DNA from: Streptomyces sp. A012304
GTDB taxonomy: Bacteria > Actinomycetota > Actinomycetes > Streptomycetales > Streptomycetaceae
NCBI RefSeq assembly: GCF_026008495.1
Contig: NZ_BQUN01000098.1
Span: forward strand, 1 to 64,000
Reading direction: 5' to 3'
DNA: 64,000 bases
Shown here piece after piece: positions 8,342 through 16,059 of this stretch (positions are counted from its first letter, which is position 1; each line of letters starts with the position of its first letter). Below the pieces are notes generated by a model that worked only from the letters and a program-made list of their open reading frames with translations, did no database searches and was not told the origin of the DNA. The translations under genes and the position numbers were made by a program.

Positions 8342-9565
8342 TCACCCCCGCAACACCACCGCCTGCCCCGCCACCACCAGCACGACCTGCTCGCACTCCG
8401 CCCCCACCGCCGCGTTCAACCGCCCCAGCTCGTCCCGGTACCGCCGCCCCGACGCCGTGGCCGGCACGATCCCCGAGCCGACCTCGTTGGAGACCAGCAC
8501 CACCGTCCGCCGGGCCGCCCGCACCGCGCCCGCCAGCTCCGCGACCCGCGCGCGCAGCGCCCGCTCACCCCCGTCCGCCCACTCCGCGTCGTCCCACGCC
8601 CCGACGGAGTCCATCGCGTCCGTCAGCCACAGCGACAGACAGTCGATCAGCAGCGGCGGCCCGTCCACCCCCAGCAACGGCACCAGGTCGCACGTCTCCG
8701 CCGTACGCCACGACCCCGGCCGCCGGTCCCGGTGCGCCGCCACCCGCGCCGCCCACTCGGTGTCCCCGCCCCGCGAACCACCCGTCGCCACGTACAGCAC
8801 GTCCGGGAAGGACTCCAGGCGCCGCTCCGCCTCCACCGACTTCCCCGACCTCGCCCCGCCCAGCACCAGCGTCCGCCGCGGCACGTCCGGCACGTCCTCG
8901 TACGCGCCCACCGCCAGCGTCGACCCGTCCGGCACCGCCCGCGCCCCCGCCGCCGCGAGCCGCCGCCGCAACTCCGCCCCCGGCGGCACGTCGTGGTCCA
9001 GATGGACGGCGATGACGTCCGTCGTCGGCCCCACCGCCCCCACCTCCCGCAGCCTCGCGAGCGCGTCCGGCCGCCCCACGACATCCGCGAGGACCATGTC
9101 GTACCGCTCGGCCGGCTCCGTGCCCTCCTCCAGGCCGGCCGGAGAGCCGCCCGGCGGCAGGTACAGCAGCCGCAGCCCGTCCGGCCCGGTCACCGCGTAC
9201 CCGGTGCCCGGCGCGTCCATCGCCACCGCCCGCACCCGATGCCCCGTCAGCTGCGTCAACTCCCGTCCGTCCGGCACCCGTCCGGGGTGCGGCAGCCCGG
9301 CCGGCACCTCCAGGGCGGGCCCGTCGTGCGGATGCGACAGCAGTACCTGCCCCACCCCGCTCAGCGAATGGCCCGCCCGCGCCGCCGCGAAGGCCGCGCC
9401 CGGCGTCAGGTCGAGCAGCAGCGCCCCGTCCACCAGCACCGCGGTCGCCGCCCGCGCGTCCACGCCGAGCGAGGTCGCGCACACCGCGCAGGGGCAGTCG
9501 GGGCGGGGGAGTCCCGCGGGGGCACCGGTACCGAGCAGAGTCACTTCCACGGACCCGATTTTCAC
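8342..9565 (-). CDS. cobU: CobU (adenosylcobinamide kinase/guanylyltransferase) fused to an MBL-like domain
   Basis: 407 residues in two parts. Residues about 1-225 resemble a metallo-beta-lactamase/PhnP-like fold: LGTGAPAG at 11-18, a CPCAVC cysteine cluster at 24-29, SHPHDG at 77-82 where active enzymes have HxHxDH, and HLDHD near 188-192. Residues about 230-407 are CobU: P-loop GGARSGKS (236-243), then YVATG, HRDRRP and LIDCLSLWLTD. The CobU part phosphorylates adenosylcobinamide and attaches GMP for CobS. The metal site of the first domain looks partly degenerate, so it may be regulatory or structural. GTG start at 9565. Same strand as cobT and cobS. Confidence 0.92.
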   Translation of the reverse strand: MKIGSVEVTLLGTGAPAGLPRPDCPCAVCATSLGVDARAATAVLVDGALLLDLTPGAAFAAARAGHSLSGVGQVLLSHPHDGPALEVPAGLPHPGRVPDGRELTQLTGHRVRAVAMDAPGTGYAVTGPDGLRLLYLPPGGSPAGLEEGTEPAERYDMVLADVVGRPDALARLREVGAVGPTTDVIAVHLDHDVPPGAELRRRLAAAGARAVPDGSTLAVGAYEDVPDVPRRTLVLGGARSGKSVEAERRLESFPDVLYVATGGSRGGDTEWAARVAAHRDRRPGSWRTAETCDLVPLLGVDGPPLLIDCLSLWLTDAMDSVGAWDDAEWADGGERALRARVAELAGAVRAARRTVVLVSNEVGSGIVPATASGRRYRDELGRLNAAVGAECEQVVLVVAGQAVVLRG

Positions 9566-9663
9566 CTGTCCGCCCTGGTCTTGCGCGCCCGGCTAGGCTC
9601 TGAGCAGGAGCCGGACCAAGATCCGGCTCCTGCTCTGCAGGTGCGAACACGTGGGAGGCGTAC

Positions 9664-9876
9664 ATGGCGGCATGGACGTGGCGGTTCGAGAAGGCCGACG
9701 GGACGGAGGTCCAGCCCGCGGTGCAGCCCGAGGACTTCTCCACGCAGGGAGACGCGGAGTCCTGGATCGGGGAGCACTGGAAGGCCCTGCTCGAAGGCGG
9801 CGCGGACCAGGTGCGGCTGTTCGAGGACGCCACCGAGATCTACGGCCCGATGAACCTGCACGCCGAGGAGGCGTAG
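9664..9876 (+). CDS. Small conserved acidic protein (70 aa)
   Basis: 70-residue protein starting MAAWTWRFEKADGTEV, with no signal peptide or membrane segment; rich in Glu/Asp/Trp and ending GPMNLHAEEA. ATG with GGGAGG about 5 nt upstream, a strong ribosome site. I recognise it as a short protein that recurs in Streptomyces genomes at this position, but its function is unknown. It starts about 100 nt from the divergent CobU-fusion start and converges on the HtrA-like gene. Confidence 0.85.
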   Translation: MAAWTWRFEKADGTEVQPAVQPEDFSTQGDAESWIGEHWKALLEGGADQVRLFEDATEIYGPMNLHAEEA

Positions 9877-9897
9877 GCCCACCGGGCGGGGGTGGCC

Positions 9898-9960
9898 GTC
9901 CGCCGGTCACCCCGGCCCGTCCGCCGGTCACCCCGGCCCGCCGGCGGTCACCCCCGGCCC
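9898..9960. repeat. Three tandem 21-nt repeats
   Basis: Units at 9898-9918 and 9919-9939 are identical; the third at 9940-9960 differs at a few positions, and a partial fourth begins at 9961. Core: ccgccggtcaccccggccc. The array fills the gap between the convergent 70-aa gene and the HtrA-like gene (stop at 9973). Confidence 0.85.
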
Positions 9961-9972
9961 GTCCGGCGGCTT

Positions 9973-11025
9973 CTACTGCTCGCCCAGCGTCACCCGCGCC
10001 GTCCGGCGTGCGCCGTCCCGGGTGAACGTGACCGTCGTGCGCGCCCCGGGCCGTTCCTCGGCCAGCGCCTCCGCCAGTGAGGTGATGGAGGTGACGGCGG
10101 TGTCGCCCAGCCCGATGATGACGTCCCCGGCCCGCAGACCGGCCTGGTCGGCCGCGCCGCCGCTCAGTACCTCCACGACGGCGACCCCGGCCGGCTGGAA
10201 CTCGGCGTCGACGACGGTCCGCCCGGTGATGCCGAGCGCCGCCCGCCCGGAGTCGGTGACCCGGCCCTCCTCGACGATCTGGTCGGCGACCGTGCGCACC
10301 GTCGACGCGGGGATCGCGAAGCCGATGCCCGGCGCCGCCGCGCCCTCTCCCAGCCCGGGGTCGATCGCGGCCAGCGTCGGGATGCCGATGACCCGTCCGT
10401 CCAGATCGACCAGCGCGCCCCCGCTGTTGCCCGGGTTGATGGCCGCGGACGTCTGCACCATGTTGACGAGCGTCGCGCCCGTCCCGCCGCCGGACCGGCT
10501 CTCGCTGACGGTCCGTCCGGTCGCCGAGACGATGCCCTGCGTCACGCTCGACGACAGCCCCAGCGGCGAGCCCATCGCCAGCACGATCTGCCCGACCTCC
10601 ACCTTCGAGGAGTCCCCGAAGGCCGCCGCCTTCAGCCCGCCCGGCACCCGGTCCAGCCTGATGACGGCGAGGTCCTGCTGCGGGTACGAGTAGACGAGGG
10701 TCGCCGGGAGCACGTCCTCGCTGCCCGCGGTCGTCACCCGGAACGACCGGCCGTCCCCCACGACGTGCGCGTTGGTGACGATGTGCCCCTTGCCATCGTA
10801 CACGACCCCCGACCCCAGCCCGTCGCCGGCCTGGATCTGCACCACCGACGACAGGACGTCCCGGATCACCTTCTGGTAGGCGGCCTGAAGATCATCGGCC
10901 TGCGCGACCGCCGCGGGCCGCGCGACCGCCCGGCCCTGCGCCCCCGAACCACCGCCGCCGGTACACCCCGCGACCAGGAAGCACGAAACGACCACCCAGA
11001 TGCGACCCGCACGAAAAACACCCAT
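9973..11025 (-). CDS. HtrA/DegP-like serine protease lipoprotein with PDZ domain
   Basis: 350 residues. Lipoprotein signal peptide with lipobox LVAGC (C21), so it is probably membrane-anchored on the outer face. The trypsin-like domain holds the triad H87 (TNAHVV), D118 (QQDLAVIRLD) and S201 (NPGNSGGAL). A PDZ domain fills about residues 255-345 (VVEVLSGGAADQAGLRAGDVIIGLG). Expected to degrade or refold damaged exported proteins under envelope stress. ATG at 11025 gives a clean signal peptide. The nearby PspA and two-component genes start within 2-3 kb, which is suggestive for envelope quality control but not proof of coregulation. Confidence 0.93.
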   Translation of the reverse strand: MGVFRAGRIWVVVSCFLVAGCTGGGGSGAQGRAVARPAAVAQADDLQAAYQKVIRDVLSSVVQIQAGDGLGSGVVYDGKGHIVTNAHVVGDGRSFRVTTAGSEDVLPATLVYSYPQQDLAVIRLDRVPGGLKAAAFGDSSKVEVGQIVLAMGSPLGLSSSVTQGIVSATGRTVSESRSGGGTGATLVNMVQTSAAINPGNSGGALVDLDGRVIGIPTLAAIDPGLGEGAAAPGIGFAIPASTVRTVADQIVEEGRVTDSGRAALGITGRTVVDAEFQPAGVAVVEVLSGGAADQAGLRAGDVIIGLGDTAVTSITSLAEALAEERPGARTTVTFTRDGARRTARVTLGEQ

Positions 11026-11141
11026 ACCGCGAGTCTCACCGCGCCCCGGGGCCCCGGCCCCTCCGACTCCGCCGAACGAGCCGCGCCCCGCCGCCGGTCG
11101 CGCCCGACGGCGGGGCGCTCAGTCCCGTGGCAGTCCTCGGT

Positions 11142-11930
11142 TCAGCCGCGTACGCCGCACAGGTGCAGCAGCGCCGCCACGCTCCGGTACGGGTCCGTGC
11201 GGCCCGCGCGTTCCTCCACGGCCAGCAGGGGCTCCAGGTCGGCCGGGACCTCCGCGCCGTCCGGGGCGGTGTCCGTGAAGACACGTACGCCGTACCAGGC
11301 CTGCAACGGCGCGCCGATGCCCGCCAGGGTCGCGGTCAGGGTCTCCAGACGGTCCGCGCGGACGTCCAGACCGAGCCGGTTGCGGTAGGCGACGGTGTCG
11401 AAGGCGGCCAGCGCGCCCGTCCAGTCGCCGGACAGGCCGGGGCGCATGGCCAGCGCGTCGGCGTTGCGGACCAGGAGGGACAGCAGCCCGCCCGGGGCCA
11501 GCACGCGCGCGAGACCCGCCAGCAGGGGGTCCGGCTCCTCGACATACATGAGTACGCCGTGGCACAGCACCACGTCGAAGCTGCCCGGCAGGAAGTGCAC
11601 GCCGGTGTCCCGGCCGTCGCCCTCGATGATCCGCATCCGCTCCCGGATGCCCTCCGGCTCCCCGGACAGCGCCTCACGGGCCGCGGCGATCATCGTCGCG
11701 TCCCGTTCGAGCCCGGTCACCTGGTGGCCGAGCCGGGCCAGCCGCAGCGCCTGCGTGCCCTGGCCCATCCCCACGTCGAGCACCCGCAGCCGCTGCCCCA
11801 CCGGGTACCGCCCGGCTATCTGCTCGTCGAGCTGCCGGGCCACCAGCTCCTGCCGTACGACATCACGCAGCCCGCCCAGCCGGTTCAGCCAGGCCTTCGC
11901 CGCACCCCCGGAGAAAGAAGCAGTGCTCAG
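11142..11930 (-). CDS. Class I SAM-dependent methyltransferase, probable CTG start
   Basis: 262 residues if translation starts at CTG 11930. SAM-binding motif LDVGMGQGTQALRLA, acidic motif GLERDATMI, then DVVLCHGVLMYVEEPDPLL and LAPGGLLSLLVRN mark a Methyltransf_11/25-type fold. There is no ATG, GTG or TTG in frame between the end of the upstream gene and a GTG about 25 codons inside the domain. CTG at 11930 has GGAG 7 nt upstream and overlaps the upstream stop as CTGA, so translational coupling is likely. Substrate unknown. Confidence 0.85.
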   Translation of the reverse strand: MSTASFSGGAAKAWLNRLGGLRDVVRQELVARQLDEQIAGRYPVGQRLRVLDVGMGQGTQALRLARLGHQVTGLERDATMIAAAREALSGEPEGIRERMRIIEGDGRDTGVHFLPGSFDVVLCHGVLMYVEEPDPLLAGLARVLAPGGLLSLLVRNADALAMRPGLSGDWTGALAAFDTVAYRNRLGLDVRADRLETLTATLAGIGAPLQAWYGVRVFTDTAPDGAEVPADLEPLLAVEERAGRTDPYRSVAALLHLCGVRG

Positions 11931-12526
11931 GGCCGCTCTCCGCGCTTGACCTGCGGCTTGGGCAGCCGGAGCCGACGCATCTGGAGGGAGCGCATCAGCG
12001 CGTAGGCCACCGCGCCCCGCCGGTTGTGGTCGGGGAAGCGCTCGGCCAGCCGCTTCTTCAGGCGGAACCCGGAGACGACCGAGTCCAGCACGATGAGCAC
12101 GATGACGAAGAGCCACAGCAGCAGCGCGGCGTTCTGCAGCGAGGCCACCCGGATCATGCTCATCACGAGGATGATCACGGCCATCGGCAGGAAGAACTCC
12201 GCCACGTTGAACCGCGAGTCGACGAAGTCGCGCGCGAACTTGCGGACCGGACCCTTGTCACGGGCCGGCAGGAACCGCTCGTCGCCGCCGGCCAGGGCCT
12301 GGCGCTGGCGCTCCAGCTGGGCACGGCGCTCGTCGCGCTGACGCTTGGCGGCCTCCTTGCGCGTCGTCGGCGTGTTGGCCACGCTGCGACGCTGGGACCG
12401 GGCCTCACTGCGCTTGGGCGTGGGCCGGCCCTTGGGGGCCTGCGGGTCACGGGGCTGATGGGAGTCGGTCACCGGCGTCTTGTCGACGCTCGGGGCCTTC
12501 TCTTCCTTGGCACGGCTACGGAACAC
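11927..12526 (-). CDS. DUF3043 membrane protein
   Basis: 199 residues starting MFRSRAKEEKAPSVDKTPVTD. The N-terminal half is very basic and hydrophilic (PKRSEARSQRR, AAKRQRDERRAQLERQRQ). Two membrane helices follow (about residues 117-160: FFLPMAVIILVMSMIRV and ALLLWLFVIVLIVLDSVV), then a basic tail. This matches the actinobacterial DUF3043 family of unknown role. The GTG start at 12526 is chosen because the family begins FRSR; a nearby ATG at 12556 is possible. Its stop overlaps the methyltransferase start by 3 nt. Confidence 0.85.
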   Translation of the reverse strand: MFRSRAKEEKAPSVDKTPVTDSHQPRDPQAPKGRPTPKRSEARSQRRSVANTPTTRKEAAKRQRDERRAQLERQRQALAGGDERFLPARDKGPVRKFARDFVDSRFNVAEFFLPMAVIILVMSMIRVASLQNAALLLWLFVIVLIVLDSVVSGFRLKKRLAERFPDHNRRGAVAYALMRSLQMRRLRLPKPQVKRGERP

Positions 12527-12827
12527 AAAACCCAAGGGTAAGCGCTCCCCGGGCATGGACCCCAGTCCCGCGGGGAACGATCCGGCAACACCAGTCGTCT
12601 GTAGTGAGGACAGACCCGGGACAGACCGGTGAAGAGGGGACACCCGGTGACCTAGTGCTCACCCTGAGAGTCACCTACTCCTCACGCCGGAGCAAGGCCT
12701 TGGTCAGTCGTCCTTGGGGAGGAGCGCATCCCTCCCCGAACAGTGCGTCAATGGATGCAGGGCCCGTACTGTGGGTTCTGTCGCAGAGCTGGAGCCGGAG
12801 TCCGTCAGAAGGGGGCGCGCGAAGCCC
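12527..12827. other. 301-nt divergent region between DUF3043 gene and pspA
   Basis: No gene seen. On the plus strand a -10-like TACTGT lies at 12767-12772, 55 nt before the pspA ATG, without a clear -35. A direct repeat GGACAGACC occurs at 12608-12616 and 12619-12627. Stretches around 12645-12680 contain loose GGTGAC/GTCACC inverted matches that could be an operator. Assignments are tentative. Confidence 0.4.
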
Positions 12828-13625
12828 ATGAGCGGTGTCATGAAGCGTATGGGGATGATCTTCCGCGCGAAGGCGAACAAGGCCCTTGACCGGGCCGAGG
12901 ACCCGCGCGAGACCCTCGATTACTCGTACCAGAAGCAGCTGGAACTCCTCCAGAAGGTCCGCCGCGGCGTCGCGGACGTGGCCACCTCGCGCAAGCGCCT
13001 GGAACTCCAGCTCAACCAGTTGCAGTCGCAGTCCTCCAAGCTGGAGGACCAGGGCCGCAAGGCGCTCGCCCTCGGCCGTGAGGACCTCGCCCGCGAGGCG
13101 CTCTCCCGCCGCGCCGCCCTCCAGCAGCAGGTCACCGACCTCGAGACGCAGCACGCGACGCTCCAGGGCGAGGAGGAGAAGCTCACCCTCGCGGCCCAGC
13201 GCCTCCAGGCCAAGGTCGACGCCTTCCGTACCAAGAAGGAGACCATCAAGGCCACCTACACCGCCGCCCAGGCCCAGACCCGTATCGGCGAGGCCTTCTC
13301 CGGCATCTCCGAGGAGATGGGCGACGTCGGCCTGGCCATCCAGCGCGCCGAGGACAAGACCGCGCAGCTCCAGGCCCGCGCCGGCGCCCTCGACGAACTC
13401 CTCGCCTCCGGCGCCCTCGACGACCCCACCGGCATGGCCAAGGACGACCTCCAGGCCGAGCTGGACCGGCTCTCCGGTGGTACGGATGTAGAGCTGGAAC
13501 TGCAGCGCATGAAGGCCGAGCTCGCCGGAGGCGACTCCTCCGGGCAGCAGGCCATCGAAGGCGGCACGAGCCGGCCGCAGAACCAGCAGCAGCCACAGGA
13601 CACCCCCCGCTTCGACAAGCAGTAG
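12828..13625 (+). CDS. pspA: PspA/IM30 family phage-shock protein
   Basis: 265 residues. N-terminal amphipathic helix MSGVMKRMGMIFRAKANKALD followed by long coiled coils rich in Gln/Glu/Arg (about residues 30-200), the hallmark of PspA/IM30/Vipp1 proteins, which form membrane-binding assemblies that protect the inner membrane. The acidic C-terminus ends in a Gln/Pro tail not needed for the fold. ATG 12828 is favoured; a second in-frame ATG at 12840 is possible since neither has a strong ribosome site. Followed by pspAA and a two-component pair on the same strand. Confidence 0.95.
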   Translation: MSGVMKRMGMIFRAKANKALDRAEDPRETLDYSYQKQLELLQKVRRGVADVATSRKRLELQLNQLQSQSSKLEDQGRKALALGREDLAREALSRRAALQQQVTDLETQHATLQGEEEKLTLAAQRLQAKVDAFRTKKETIKATYTAAQAQTRIGEAFSGISEEMGDVGLAIQRAEDKTAQLQARAGALDELLASGALDDPTGMAKDDLQAELDRLSGGTDVELELQRMKAELAGGDSSGQQAIEGGTSRPQNQQQPQDTPRFDKQ

Positions 13626-13647
13626 GGCCCACGCCGAGGAGGGCGAC

Positions 13648-13926
13648 ATGATCGTACGGATCATGGGGGAGGGGCAGGTGGAGCTGGACGACTCCCACTT
13701 CACCGAACTGAACACGCTGGACGACGACCTGCTGGCGGAGATGGAGAGCGGCGACGCCGACGGCTTCCGCCGGACGCTCACCGCCCTGCTGGACGCCGTC
13801 CGCCGGCTCGGCACCCCCCTGCCCGACGACAGCCTCGAACCCTCCGAGCTGATCCTGCCGTCGCCGGACGCGACGCTGGAGGAGGTCCGGGAGATGCTCA
13901 GCGACGACGGGCTGATCCCGAGCTGA
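13648..13926 (+). CDS. pspAA: PspA-associated protein PspAA
   Basis: 92-residue soluble acidic protein beginning MIVRIMGEGQVELDDSHFTELNTLDDDLLAEMESGD, a form I recognise as the PspAA partner that accompanies PspA in actinobacteria and some other lineages. No membrane segment. GAGGAGG lies 5 nt before the ATG, and only 22 nt separate it from pspA, so it is almost certainly cotranscribed. It probably modulates or docks on PspA; that role is inferred from association. Confidence 0.88.
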   Translation: MIVRIMGEGQVELDDSHFTELNTLDDDLLAEMESGDADGFRRTLTALLDAVRRLGTPLPDDSLEPSELILPSPDATLEEVREMLSDDGLIPS

Positions 13927-14004
13927 CGGCCGAGGCCGGGGAATCAGCCGGTCCGGGGGCGGCAGCCTCCGGCCGACGGCACGGAAAGCGACGGTAACTG
14001 GAAG

Positions 14005-15225
14005 GTGACCCCCCTCGCCCGAGCCCGGTGTCGGCTGCAAGCCCATCCGCTGGCGCTGGACGCCGCCATCGCCGCCGTCGTACTCGTGTGCATGCTGGCC
14101 GGCTCCTTCGTCGACCCGCACGGCAAACAGGGCGTCAGCTGGAGCCTGCGCACCCCCGACCCGCTGAGCCTGCTGCTGATGACCCTGGGCGCCGCCGCCC
14201 TCGTCTTCCGCCGCAGCGCCCCCATGCGGGTGCTGGTGGTGACCGGCACCGTCGCCCTGGTCGAGTGCCTCACCGGCGACCCCCGCGCCCCCGTCGCGAT
14301 GGGCGCCGTCGTCGCCCTCTACACGGTCGCCTCCACCACCGACCGCCCCACCACCCTGCGGGCCGGGCTGATCACCATGACGGTCCTCACCGCCGCCGCG
14401 ATGCTCGCCGGGGAACTGCCCTGGTACGCCCAGGAGAACCTCGCGATCTTCGCGTGGACCGGCATCGGCGCCACCGCGGGCGACGCGGTCCGCAGCCGCC
14501 GGGCCGTCGTCCAGGCCATCCGGGAGCGCGCCGAGCGCGCGGAACGCACCCGCGAGGAGGAGGCCCGCCGCCGGGTCGCCGAGGAACGGCTGCGCATCGC
14601 CCGCGACCTGCACGACGTGGTCGCCCACCACATCGCTCTGGTCAACGTCCAGGCCGGGGTCGCCGCCCATGTCATGGACAAGCGGCCCGACCAGGCCAAG
14701 GAGGCCCTCGCCCACGTCCGCGAGGCCAGCCGCTCCGCGCTCAACGAACTCCGCGCCACCGTCGGCCTGCTGCGCCAGTCCGACGACCCGGAGGCCCCGA
14801 CCGAGCCCGCCCCCGGCCTCGCCCGCCTCGACGAACTCGCCGACACCTTCCGCAACGCCGGCCTGCACATCGAGGTCGCCCGCGCCGACCACGGCACCGA
14901 ACTGCCCGCCGCCGTCGACCTCGCCGCCTACCGGGTCATCCAGGAGGCCCTGACCAATGTGCGCAAGCACGCGGGACCGGACGCCAAGGCCGAGGTCAGC
15001 GTCGTCCGCGTGGGACCCCACATCGAGGTCACCGTCCTCGACGACGGCACCGGCGAGCACACCGGCCCGCACGACGGCGGCGGCCACGGCCTGCTCGGCA
15101 TGCGCGAACGCGTCACGGCCCTGCGCGGCACCCTCACCACCGGTCCCCGCTACGGGGGCGGCTTCCGCGTCCATGCGATCCTGCCGGTCGAGAACCGCAC
15201 CGCCGCACCGGGGGAGAGTGCATGA
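14005..15225 (+). CDS. Sensor histidine kinase (NarL-type, HisKA_3)
   Basis: 406 residues. Four or more membrane helices in residues about 15-160 form a compact sensor with little extracellular loop. A charged linker leads to the dimerisation and phosphoacceptor motif RIARDLHDVVAHHIALV (H203), then a GHKL ATPase with NVRKHAG and DDGTGEHTGPHDGGGHGLLGMRERV. GTG start at 14005. It overlaps the response regulator by ATGA, a standard coupled pair. Placement 78 nt after pspAA suggests it senses membrane condition, as in other actinobacterial psp-linked pairs; the signal itself is unknown. Confidence 0.93.
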   Translation: MTPLARARCRLQAHPLALDAAIAAVVLVCMLAGSFVDPHGKQGVSWSLRTPDPLSLLLMTLGAAALVFRRSAPMRVLVVTGTVALVECLTGDPRAPVAMGAVVALYTVASTTDRPTTLRAGLITMTVLTAAAMLAGELPWYAQENLAIFAWTGIGATAGDAVRSRRAVVQAIRERAERAERTREEEARRRVAEERLRIARDLHDVVAHHIALVNVQAGVAAHVMDKRPDQAKEALAHVREASRSALNELRATVGLLRQSDDPEAPTEPAPGLARLDELADTFRNAGLHIEVARADHGTELPAAVDLAAYRVIQEALTNVRKHAGPDAKAEVSVVRVGPHIEVTVLDDGTGEHTGPHDGGGHGLLGMRERVTALRGTLTTGPRYGGGFRVHAILPVENRTAAPGESA

Positions 15226-15902
15226 CCATCCGCGTCCTGCTCGCCGACGACCAGGCGCTGCTGCGCAGCGCGTTCCGGGTGCTCGTCGACTCCGAGCCCG
15301 ACATGGAGGTGGTCGGTGAGGCGTTCGACGGCGCGGAGGCGGTGCGGCTGGCGAAGGAGGAACGCGCCGACGTCGTCCTGATGGACATCCGCATGCCCGG
15401 CACCGACGGCCTCGCCGCGACCCGGCTGATCAGCGCCGACCCGGCCCTCGCGCACGTCCGCGTGGTCATCCTGACCACGTTCGAGGTCGACGACTACGTG
15501 GTGCAGTCGCTGCGCGCGGGCGCCTCCGGGTTCCTCGGCAAGGGCAGCGAGCCGGAGGAACTGCTGAACGCCATCCGGGTCGCCGCCGGCGGCGAGGCAC
15601 TGCTCTCCCCGGCCGCCACCAAGGGCCTGATCGCCCGCTTCCTCGCCCAGGGCGGCACGGGCGACGACCGCGACCCCCTCCACGGCGAGCGGCTGGAGGC
15701 ACTCACCGTGCGCGAGCGCGAGGTCCTCGTCCAGGTCGCCGGCGGCCACTCCAACGACGAGATCGCCGAGCGTCTGGAGGTCAGCCCGCTGACCGTGAAG
15801 ACACACGTCAACCGGGCCATGGCCAAACTGGGCGCCCGCGACCGCGCCCAACTCGTCGTCATCGCGTACGAGTCCGGGCTGGTCCGCCCAAGGGTGGACT
15901 GA
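15222..15902 (+). CDS. NarL/LuxR-type response regulator
   Basis: 226 residues. Receiver domain with phosphoacceptor D55 in VVLMDIRMPG, acidic pocket ADD (8-10) and KG near the end of the domain. The C-terminal LuxR helix-turn-helix covers LTVREREVLVQVAGGHSNDEIAERLEVSPLTVKTHVNRAMAKL (split over about residues 160-205). Start ATG overlaps the kinase stop as ATGA. The pair likely controls the neighbouring pspA or the RND gene that follows 157 nt downstream; the gap could carry its promoter. Confidence 0.95.
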   Translation: MTIRVLLADDQALLRSAFRVLVDSEPDMEVVGEAFDGAEAVRLAKEERADVVLMDIRMPGTDGLAATRLISADPALAHVRVVILTTFEVDDYVVQSLRAGASGFLGKGSEPEELLNAIRVAAGGEALLSPAATKGLIARFLAQGGTGDDRDPLHGERLEALTVREREVLVQVAGGHSNDEIAERLEVSPLTVKTHVNRAMAKLGARDRAQLVVIAYESGLVRPRVD

Positions 15903-16059
15903 ACACCACCCGGCCGTACTGCGGCCGGAGTATGCGCCGCATAAGGAAATCGACCTGGGGCCTGGGGATCGGTCCGGTCCGATGGCTCAGGGTGTAGGGG
16001 CGGGCGCTCATGTGCCCGGCACGCGCTTCTGCCGCTCACAGAAGAGAGACCCTGAACCC

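Noticed and set aside
9898..9960. CRISPR-like array
   Set aside because: Units are directly adjacent with no spacers and there are only three; no cas genes in the window.
12604..12831. 75-aa plus-strand frame upstream of pspA
   Set aside because: No ribosome site, low coding signal, runs into the pspA start region in another frame.
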